Positions 1-5,579 of a DNA stretch of 6,447 bases are shown here, one piece after another (positions within the stretch are counted from its first letter, which is position 1; each line of letters starts with the position of its first letter). Source of the stretch: Candidatus Aerophobota bacterium (GTDB lineage Bacteria > Aerophobota > Aerophobia > Aerophobales > AE-B3A); assembly GCA_030672445.1 (NCBI GenBank), contig DAOVGK010000012.1, forward strand, positions 1 through 6,447, given 5' to 3'. The notes under the pieces were generated by a model, which was not told where the DNA came from, ran no database searches, and worked only from the letters and a program-made list of their open reading frames with translations. The position numbers and the translations under genes were made by a program.

Positions 1-1
1 C

Positions 2-757
2 ACTAAACCAGAGGTCCATGACGAGTTTAGGGGAGTCCCCGGATTCTGGGAAAAGGCTGTAAAAGGGATCGAAAATGCTGTGGCTCAAGAGGGCTTTGAA
101 GTCGGGATTGCCTCCACTATAACCCAGATAAATATTGAAGAAATAGAGAATTTGATCCAGTTGGCCAAGGACTTGGGAGCAGATAAGTTCTATGCTTTTA
201 ACTTCATTCCCACGGGAAGAGGGAAAAAGATGGTGGATCTTGATTTGACTCCGCAGCAAAGGGAACAGATTTTAAACGTTCTTTACCAACATTATCTGAA
301 GGGAGATATAGTCTGTATGACCACCTCTCCTCAATATGCTCGTGTTTGTATGATGAATAGTAGAGATCAACTGGTTCCCACTTCCCACTATACTGCCATA
401 AAAGGGAAAAAAGCAAAAACGTTAGCCGAATTCATCGGAGGCTGTGGGGTTGGAAGAGCCTATTGTGCTATTCAACCTGACGGAATAGTGACTCCTTGTG
501 TCTTTATGCCCCTTCCAGTGGGAGATCTTAAGAAGGAAAAATTTATTGACATCTGGAACCACTCACCTATTCTGGCAGAAATAAGGATAAGGGATGATTT
601 AAAGGGCCATTGTGGAAAGTGTGAATTTAGATCGGCCTGTGGAGGCTGCCGGGCCAGAGCCTATGCCTATTTTGGCGACTACAAGGCACCTGATCCGGGC
701 TGTATAAATAATGAAGAGGCCTTCCTTCAGCTAAAAGAAAATCTGAACATGAGGTAA
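2..757 (+). CDS. Radical SAM/SPASM domain protein, C-terminal part (AhbC/AhbD/NirJ-like)
   Basis: The reading frame is open from the left edge, so this is the 3' part (251 codons) of a longer gene. A GTG at base 80 is internal, because in-frame codons upstream already read as protein, including HDEFRGVPG, which fits the middle of a radical SAM barrel. The N-terminal CxxxCxxC motif that binds the SAM cluster lies outside the window. The visible C-terminal half has cysteines at fragment residues 148, 155, 166, 204, 207, 213, 216 and 234. They form a C-x12-G-x4-C segment and a CxxCx5CxxC segment, followed by GGCRARAYAYFGDY and a last Cys. This is a SPASM-type region able to hold auxiliary iron-sulfur clusters. 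The GGCRARAYAY signature recalls the AhbC/AhbD/NirJ heme-modifying enzymes, but related peptide- and cofactor-maturing enzymes share it. The substrate is unknown. The next gene follows after 8 bases, so they are probably cotranscribed. Confidence 0.88.
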   Translation, partial: TKPEVHDEFRGVPGFWEKAVKGIENAVAQEGFEVGIASTITQINIEEIENLIQLAKDLGADKFYAFNFIPTGRGKKMVDLDLTPQQREQILNVLYQHYLKGDIVCMTTSPQYARVCMMNSRDQLVPTSHYTAIKGKKAKTLAEFIGGCGVGRAYCAIQPDGIVTPCVFMPLPVGDLKKEKFIDIWNHSPILAEIRIRDDLKGHCGKCEFRSACGGCRARAYAYFGDYKAPDPGCINNEEAFLQLKENLNMR

Positions 758-765
758 ATTAAATT

Positions 766-1638
766 ATGCAATATTGTATTGAGTGTGGAGGAGTGCTTGA
801 GGCTAAAGAAATCGACAGTCGCAGTAGGCTGGTTTGCCGGCAGTGTGGCAGGGTTCACTATCGAAATCCTCTTCCTGTAGTTGTGGGAGTCTTATCCAGA
901 GATGACGGGAAGATACTGTTGATACGGAGGGGTATTGATCCTGGCAAAGGAGAATGGGCCTTACCGGGAGGATTCATGGAAGAAGATGAATCACCACAAG
1001 AAGCTGTCCTAAGGGAAATAGAGGAAGAGATAGGGATAAAAGAAGAACTAGCCGGATTGATAGGGGTATACAAAAGTAAATCAGAACTCTATGGGCCAGT
1101 AGTTATCATTGGATACAAGATAACTTTTCAATCACGGATTTACTCTCCGGGAAAGGAAGTAAGCGAGGTTAAGTCTTTTCCTAAGAATCACCTTCCTCCC
1201 CTTGCATTTTTTTCTCATAGGGAAATTATAAGTGATTCCTTTCGAACCTTCCGTAACCCTGTTCCTACGGTGGATACCATAGTGGAGAAGGACAAAGGAA
1301 TTGTTTTGATAAATAGAAAGAATCCACCTTACGGGTGGGCTTTACCGGGAGGATTTGTAAATTATGGAGAATCTTTAGAAGAGGCTGCCCGGCGAGAAAC
1401 CAAGGAAGAAACCAACCTAGAGATAAAGGAGCTGCGGCAGTTTCGTGTCTATTCCAATCCCAAAAGAGACCCACGCTGTCACACCATTACCACTGTTTTT
1501 ACTGCCAGAGGACAAGGAAAACTGAAAGCTAGAGATGATGCCAAAAAAATAAAAGTTTTCGCAAGGGAAGAACTTCCTCAAGATCTAGCCTTTGATCACC
1601 GACAGATTTTAGAAGACTATTTTGCCTCAAAAGAGTAA
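766..1638 (+). CDS. Zinc-ribbon protein with two tandem Nudix hydrolase domains
   Basis: A 290-residue protein. Residues 1-28 form a zinc ribbon with two CxxC knuckles (C4/C7 and C24/C27), of the kind found before NudC-like Nudix domains. The first Nudix domain spans about 35-160. Its Nudix box starts at G69 and is complete (GX5EX7REUXEEXGU, with REIEEEIGI at 83-91). The second spans about 164-287, with its box from G196 and RETKEETNL at 210-218. There the usual Gly is Asn, but the metal-binding glutamates are kept. Both domains open with a RNPxPxV segment and close with a LAFxxHRxI segment, which indicates internal duplication. Nudix enzymes cleave nucleoside diphosphates linked to another group. 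The second domain looks most like ADP-ribose pyrophosphatases (the [11 protein letters not shown] stretch followed by [12 protein letters not shown]). The true substrate is not determined. The start is supported by GAGGT at 751-755, ten bases before the ATG and overlapping the previous stop. coaD follows after 3 bases. Confidence 0.9.
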   Translation: MQYCIECGGVLEAKEIDSRSRLVCRQCGRVHYRNPLPVVVGVLSRDDGKILLIRRGIDPGKGEWALPGGFMEEDESPQEAVLREIEEEIGIKEELAGLIGVYKSKSELYGPVVIIGYKITFQSRIYSPGKEVSEVKSFPKNHLPPLAFFSHREIISDSFRTFRNPVPTVDTIVEKDKGIVLINRKNPPYGWALPGGFVNYGESLEEAARRETKEETNLEIKELRQFRVYSNPKRDPRCHTITTVFTARGQGKLKARDDAKKIKVFAREELPQDLAFDHRQILEDYFASKE

Positions 1639-1641
1639 GAG

Positions 1642-2142
1642 ATGGACCAATCTTCTACTACACGCAGGATTGCCATTTACCCAGGAAGCTTTGATCCCAT
1701 CACCAATGGGCACCTGGATATCCTGAAAAGGAGTAAATCTTTATTTGATAAGATAATTATAGCCGTTAACGATAATCCTTTAAAGGAATTTTTATTTACG
1801 GCAAAAGAGAGGGTTAAGTTGATCCGGGAGGTTCTTAAAGGTTGTCCTGAAATAAAGGTTGAGAGTTTTCAAGGCTTACTTGTTCATTACGCTGAGAAAA
1901 AAGGAGCTTGTTTCATCATCAGGGGCCTGCGGGCTCTTTCTGATTTTGAGCATGAGTTCCAAATGGACCTGATGAATAGAAAACTAAACTCTAAGATTGA
2001 AACTGTCTACCTTATGACCAACCAGCGTTACTCCTACCTTTCCTCCAGCATAATCAAGGAGATCGTCAAATTAGGTGGTAGTACCCGGGATTTAATCCCC
2101 GATTTGGTAAGAGAAAAGCTTTTGGAAAAACTTAAAGTCTAA
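1642..2142 (+). CDS. coaD: Phosphopantetheine adenylyltransferase
   Basis: CoaD transfers AMP from ATP to 4'-phosphopantetheine, giving dephospho-CoA, the penultimate step of CoA synthesis in the cytoplasm. The 166-residue length is normal for the bacterial enzyme. The nucleotidyltransferase signature is at residues 12-25 (YPGSFDPITNGHLD), with the catalytic TNGH at 21-24. The conserved IRGLR is at 93-97 and the nucleotide-binding YSYLSSSIIKE is at 130-140, matching the ISSS motif of the family. Residues 1-8 are a short extension before the first beta strand, which starts at about residue 9. The ATG at 1642 lies three bases after the Nudix stop, with AAGAG at 1631-1635 as a modest ribosome site inside the upstream gene. 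Translation is therefore probably coupled. The next gene is 80 bases away behind a possible promoter. Confidence 0.97.
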   Translation: MDQSSTTRRIAIYPGSFDPITNGHLDILKRSKSLFDKIIIAVNDNPLKEFLFTAKERVKLIREVLKGCPEIKVESFQGLLVHYAEKKGACFIIRGLRALSDFEHEFQMDLMNRKLNSKIETVYLMTNQRYSYLSSSIIKEIVKLGGSTRDLIPDLVREKLLEKLKV

Positions 2143-2177
2143 AAGAACCTCACTTCGGATAGAATCCCGAGATACTC

Positions 2178-2206
2178 TTGACCAAAGAAAGAAGGTATGG
2201 TAGATT
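2178..2206 (+). promoter_or_regulatory. Candidate sigma-70-type promoter with extended -10
   Basis: TTGACC at 2178-2183 matches five of six bases of the -35 consensus. After exactly 17 bases comes TAGATT at 2201-2206 (four of six for the -10), preceded by TGG at 2198-2200, which supplies an extended -10 TGn. This lies in the only real intergenic gap of the window and points at the acyl-CoA synthetase gene. Transcription would begin near 2212-2214, leaving a leader of only about ten bases, which is short and weakens the call. It is a motif match only; read-through from coaD is equally possible. Confidence 0.38.
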
Positions 2207-2210
2207 TTAA

Positions 2211-2217
2211 AAAAGGG
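2211..2217 (+). promoter_or_regulatory. Ribosome binding site for the TTG start of the acyl-CoA synthetase
   Basis: AAAAGGG ends five bases before TTG at 2223. The only in-frame sequence upstream of that TTG is five codons long, back to a TAA at 2208-2210, and contains no ATG or GTG. The first internal ATG, codon 21, would delete the first beta strand of the nucleotide-binding fold (SVAVVGAS). TTG is therefore the best start. Confidence 0.6.
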
Positions 2218-2222
2218 AAAAA

Positions 2223-4328
2223 TTGCTAGAAAAATTTTTTAAGCCCGATTCGGTAGCGGTGGTAGGGGCATCTATCAAGGAAATGAAATTGGGAAATCAG
2301 ATCCTGGAAAATCTATTGAAAGGTGGATTCCCGGGGAGAATTTTCCCTATAAATGCTAAGGCTGATTCCACCACCCGGATAATGGGAATCAAAGCTTACC
2401 CCAGTCTAGTCGAGGTCCCCCACTCTATCGATTTGGCTATCGTAGTTGTCCCGAGCCGATGGGTTCTCTCGGTGATTCAGGATTGTGGAGCCAAGGGGAT
2501 CGATTCGGTAGTTATCATCAGTGCCGGCTTTAAGGAAGTGGGCGAGCAAGGAGCTGAGCTTGAATCACAACTGCTCAAGCTCTCGAGGAACCTGGGAATT
2601 CGTATCCTTGGGCCCAATGTTTTAGGCATAATCGATGCTCATCATCATCTTAATGCTTCCTTTGCTCCTGCCAATCCTCCACCGGGAAATATTGCCTTCC
2701 TCTCTCAATCAGGTGCCCTAGGCTGTGCTATTCTCGATAAGGCTGAAGGGGAAGGAATAGGTCTTTCCAAGTTTATCAGTCTTGGCAACAAGGCCGATTT
2801 AGATGAGGTAGATTTTTTAGCCATGCTTAAGGATGATGCTGAGACAGATGTTATCTTGGGGTACCTGGAAGGTATTGGAAGAGGAAGAGATTTTATCTCA
2901 GTGGCCAAGGAGGTTACGCCCCGAAAGCCTGTGATAATGATAAAGACTGGTCGATCAGAGGGTGGAAAAAGAGCAGCTTCCTCCCACACAGGATCCTTAG
3001 CCGGACAGGATGAGGCTTATGACGTAGCTTTCGAAGCCTCGGGAATAATTAGAGCTAATTCTCTGCGGGAAGCAATTGATCTTGCTCGGGGGTTTTCCTC
3101 CCAGCCAATTCCTCAAGGAAGGAGAGTTCTTCTACTAACCAATGGGGGTGGGGCAGGCATTATGGCTGCCGATGCTTGTGAGCAGTTTTCTCTGGAGCTG
3201 GCTAACCTGGCGGACCAGACCAAGGAAAGACTTAAGGAAAAACTACCCCAGGATAGTTCCGTGGCTAATCCTGTGGATATTCTAGGAGATGCTAAATCTG
3301 ATAGGTATGAGATTGCTCTGGAGGTAACTCTCACTGACCCAAATGTGGATGGAGTCATAGTTTTATTGACACCTCAAAGTGGTTCTGATGAGGATGAAAC
3401 AGCCAGCATAATAATAAAAATTTGCCCAGAAACTAAAAAAACTATCCTTACCTGCTTTATGGGTCAGAAGAAGGTAAAACGCGCCGTAGAGATTTTACAA
3501 AATAATGGAATTCCCAATTATGGAGATCCAGAAGACGCTATCAGAGTCTTTGAAGCGATGTTTAGATATGGTGAGTGGTTAAAAAGACCAGCGGAGGCAG
3601 TAAAGACCCTCCCGGTGAGCAAATCACGTGTTGACCACATTCTGAATGAATCGATAAAAGAGGGATATCTCGAAATTGGAGGGGAAAAAGCGCTCCAGAT
3701 AATGAACGCTTACGGCATTCCCACCGTGGAGAATTATCTGGTAAAGGAGCTAGATGAAGCCCTTAAGGTAGCAGAAAGGCTAAATTCATCCCTGGCTATG
3801 AAGATCGAATCCCCAGCTATATTGCATAAATCTGATACCGGAGGGGTTCTGCTAAACCTAAAACCCACCGATGTGGAAACATCATTTTGCAAGCTAAGGG
3901 AAAGGGCCAAAAAAATAGTGGAAGATAACAGAATAAGAGGGATTTCTATCCAGCCCATGGTTAAAGAAGGAAAAGAAGTTCTTATAGGAGTTTCCTGGGA
4001 TGATGTTTTTGGGCACCTCATTAAATTTGGGTTGGGAGGAAAATACGTGGAGATTTATAGAGATGTTTCCACCAAACTCGTTCCTCTTACTCCCTCCTTG
4101 GCTAAGGAGATGATTGAGGAGACCAAAGTAATCTCTAAATTACTAAAAGGGGTAAGAAAAGAACCCCCCTCTGACGTAATGGAAGTCGAAGAAGCACTGT
4201 TAAGACTTTCTCAACTCGTGTGTGATTTCCCTCGGATTTTAGAAATAGAGGCCAATCCTCTAGTAGTTTGGGAAAAAGGAGCCATGGTTGTTGATGCCAG
4301 ATTGAGGTTGAGAAATGGGTGTTCCTAA
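2223..4328 (+). CDS. ADP-forming acetate/acyl-CoA synthetase, fused alpha-beta subunits
   Basis: This enzyme family carries out acyl-CoA + ADP + Pi = acid + CoA + ATP, conserving energy as ATP in one step. The 701 residues match the fused alpha-beta form. Residues 1-140 are a CoA-binding Rossmann domain (SVAVVGAS at 10-17, RILGPNVLG at 127-135). Residues 150-455 are the succinyl-CoA-ligase-like domains, with LSQSGALG at 160-167 and SSHTGSLAG at 253-261, where H255 is the expected phosphohistidine. Residues 480-697 are the ATP-grasp beta part, with ILHKSDTGGV at 533-542 (H535 is a candidate second phosphate-carrying His) and LGGKYVEIYRDV at 604-615. No key motif is missing. Close relatives include uncharacterised acyl-CoA synthetases and the CoA-binding/ATP-grasp part of Pat-type protein acetyltransferases, but no GNAT domain is present here. 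The acyl preference (acetate, propionate, branched or aryl acids) cannot be read from the sequence. The gene starts with TTG and its end overlaps rpmF by 14 bases. Confidence 0.92.
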   Translation: MLEKFFKPDSVAVVGASIKEMKLGNQILENLLKGGFPGRIFPINAKADSTTRIMGIKAYPSLVEVPHSIDLAIVVVPSRWVLSVIQDCGAKGIDSVVIISAGFKEVGEQGAELESQLLKLSRNLGIRILGPNVLGIIDAHHHLNASFAPANPPPGNIAFLSQSGALGCAILDKAEGEGIGLSKFISLGNKADLDEVDFLAMLKDDAETDVILGYLEGIGRGRDFISVAKEVTPRKPVIMIKTGRSEGGKRAASSHTGSLAGQDEAYDVAFEASGIIRANSLREAIDLARGFSSQPIPQGRRVLLLTNGGGAGIMAADACEQFSLELANLADQTKERLKEKLPQDSSVANPVDILGDAKSDRYEIALEVTLTDPNVDGVIVLLTPQSGSDEDETASIIIKICPETKKTILTCFMGQKKVKRAVEILQNNGIPNYGDPEDAIRVFEAMFRYGEWLKRPAEAVKTLPVSKSRVDHILNESIKEGYLEIGGEKALQIMNAYGIPTVENYLVKELDEALKVAERLNSSLAMKIESPAILHKSDTGGVLLNLKPTDVETSFCKLRERAKKIVEDNRIRGISIQPMVKEGKEVLIGVSWDDVFGHLIKFGLGGKYVEIYRDVSTKLVPLTPSLAKEMIEETKVISKLLKGVRKEPPSDVMEVEEALLRLSQLVCDFPRILEIEANPLVVWEKGAMVVDARLRLRNGCS
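4304..4308 (+). promoter_or_regulatory. Ribosome binding site for rpmF inside the upstream gene
   Basis: GAGGT lies six bases before the rpmF ATG, within the last codons of the acyl-CoA synthetase. It fixes the L32 start at 4315, upstream of the synthetase stop, and implies coupled translation. Confidence 0.6.
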
Positions 4329-4521
4329 AAAAAAACGTTCAAAATCACGAAAAAAGAGCAGAGCCTCGCAAGGCAAGCTCGTATCCCCACGTCTTGCAGC
4401 CTGTCCTCAGTGCAAAGCTCCCATATTGCCTCACTTTGCTTGCCCAAAATGTGGTTATTATAAGGGTAGACAGGCATTCATCGTAAAAAAAAAGAAGAAG
4501 AAAACAGAGGAGACCGGCTAG
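4315..4521 (+). CDS. rpmF: Large ribosomal subunit protein bL32, zinc-binding form
   Basis: L32 is a small structural protein of the 50S subunit. The 68-residue product has the family start MGVPKKKRSKSRKKSR, then two zinc knuckles, CPQC (C30, C33) and CPKCGYYKGR (C43, C46). All four cysteines are present, so this is the zinc-dependent form. It is about ten residues longer than many L32 proteins because of a lysine-rich tail from residue 58, ending in TEETG. Two runs of nine A occur in the gene: 4327-4335 (codons 5-7, next to the upstream stop) and 4485-4493 (start of the tail). The gene overlaps the acyl-CoA synthetase by 14 bases and ends 2 bases before plsX. The L32-plsX-fabH order is a common bacterial arrangement. 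The DUF177/YceD gene that usually precedes rpmF is not seen. Confidence 0.97.
   Translation: MGVPKKKRSKSRKKSRASQGKLVSPRLAACPQCKAPILPHFACPKCGYYKGRQAFIVKKKKKKTEETG
4507..4512 (+). promoter_or_regulatory. Ribosome binding site for plsX
   Basis: GAGGAG lies in the 3' end of rpmF, eleven bases before the plsX ATG at 4524. The spacing is slightly long, but no better start is nearby: the protein begins directly with the family N-terminus MRIAVDAMG. Confidence 0.5.
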
Positions 4522-4523
4522 CC

Positions 4524-5579
4524 ATGCGTATAGCCGTTGACGCTATGGGTGCCGAGAGAGGTATAGGTATTGTAGTAGAGGGAGCTATTAGAGCAGTACA
4601 AGAGGCGCCTCAGATAGAAATAATTCTGGTAGGAGACAAGGACAAGATTGAGGAGGAGACTGGACTCCTTCACTTTAGAGACATTCCCTTTTCTATAGTT
4701 CATGCTCCTCAGATAGTTGAGATGACCGATTCGGCTACTGCTTCTTTAAAAGAGAAGAAGAATTCTTCCATAGCGGTAGCTTTGAACTTACTCAACCAGA
4801 AAAAAGCAGAAGCATTGGTCAGCGCCGGCAATACCGGCGCAGTGATGACAGCGAGTCTATTTAAGCTGGGGAAATTGAAGGGAGTGAAGCGCCCTTGTTT
4901 GGCTGCGGTTTTCCCTACTTTAAATGGAAAAAAAGTGGTTCTTTTGGATGTAGGGGCCAATGTTGATTGTCGGCCTTATCACCTACTTCAATTTGCTATG
5001 ATGGGAAGTATATATGCCTATAAGATACTCCGTATAAGAACTCCTCGAGTGGGACTGCTCAGCATTGGGGAGGAGGAAAACAAAGGAAACGATCTGGTTC
5101 TTCAAGCCTTTAAGCTTATGAAAGAATCTTCTTTGAATTTTGTGGGGAACATAGAAGGCAGAGATATTACCAGCGGGAAGGTAGAGGTGGTTGTCTGTGA
5201 TGGATTCATAGGAAACATAATCTTAAAGTTTGCCGAGGGATTTGCAAAAAGTGTGCTTTCAGTAATAAATGAATTGGCAAGGAGTAGCCTGGCTGGCCTA
5301 GGGGGGATTCTTTCTCGCGGGTGGCTGATGCAGGTAAACAAAAACCTCGATTATGCCGAGTATGGTGGGGTTCCTCTTTTAGGGGTGAATGGAGTCTGCG
5401 TAATTGCCCATGGTGCTTCTTCTAGTAAGGCTATTAAAAACGCTGTTCTTGAAAGTTTCCAATTTGCCAAGGAAAAGATGAATTACCATATAGAGAGAGT
5501 TTTGGCGAGGAATAGAGAGGTGGAGAATGAAAATGAGGAAGGCGAAGATAGTCGGAACGGGATCTTACATTCCCGATAA
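4524..5579 (+). CDS. plsX: Phosphate acyltransferase PlsX
   Basis: PlsX makes acyl-phosphate from acyl-ACP and phosphate. Acyl-phosphate is the acyl donor for PlsY in the first step of phospholipid synthesis, and the enzyme acts at the cytoplasmic face of the membrane. The 351-residue length is at the upper end for the family. Visible motifs are MRIAVDAMG at 1-9, VSAGNTGAVM at 99-108, LLDVGANVDCRP at 140-151, LLSIGEEENKGND at 178-190, FVGNIEGRDI at 206-215, VVVCDGFIGNI at 222-232 and YGGVPLLGVNG at 280-290. The first motif deviates from the common DAMGGD: here it is DAMGAE. The acidic tail from about residue 330 looks dispensable, and its last 17 residues are read from DNA that also encodes the start of fabH in another frame. 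Clustering with rpmF and fabH supports the assignment. Confidence 0.97.
   Translation: MRIAVDAMGAERGIGIVVEGAIRAVQEAPQIEIILVGDKDKIEEETGLLHFRDIPFSIVHAPQIVEMTDSATASLKEKKNSSIAVALNLLNQKKAEALVSAGNTGAVMTASLFKLGKLKGVKRPCLAAVFPTLNGKKVVLLDVGANVDCRPYHLLQFAMMGSIYAYKILRIRTPRVGLLSIGEEENKGNDLVLQAFKLMKESSLNFVGNIEGRDITSGKVEVVVCDGFIGNIILKFAEGFAKSVLSVINELARSSLAGLGGILSRGWLMQVNKNLDYAEYGGVPLLGVNGVCVIAHGASSSKAIKNAVLESFQFAKEKMNYHIERVLARNREVENENEEGEDSRNGILHSR
5516..5525 (+). promoter_or_regulatory. Ribosome binding region for fabH inside plsX
   Basis: AGAGGTGGAG offers two overlapping sites. GAGGT (5517-5521) is five bases before the ATG at 5527. GGAG (5522-5525) is seven bases before the in-frame ATG at 5533. Both starts are plausible and differ by two residues (Met-Lys). 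Confidence 0.5.

Noticed and set aside
80..757. Start of the radical SAM gene at the GTG of base 80
   Set aside because: The frame is open to the left edge and the upstream codons encode family-like sequence (HDEFRGVPG), so the GTG is internal.
1335..1532. Plus-strand 65-codon frame within the second Nudix domain
   Set aside because: It is an out-of-frame shadow of a well-supported coding region and has no family features.
2087..2099. Inverted repeat GGGATT-T-AATCCC
   Set aside because: It lies inside the coaD coding sequence, has a one-base centre and is explained by conserved codons.
2155..2170. Hairpin TCGGAT-AGA-ATCCCGA after coaD as an intrinsic terminator
   Set aside because: The stem is about six pairs with a bulged C and is followed by GATACTCTTG, not a T run, so it does not meet the usual terminator form.
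2196..2201. TATGGT as an alternative -10 box
   Set aside because: Its spacing to TTGACC is only 12 bases, too short for a standard promoter; TAGATT at 17 bases fits better.
2705..2989. Minus-strand open frame opposite the acyl-CoA synthetase (and similar ones at 858-1073, 3113-3358, 3734-4021, 4709-4960, 5102-5341)
   Set aside because: These are low-complexity Ser/Pro/Leu-rich frames opposite strongly identified genes, with no recognisable motif.
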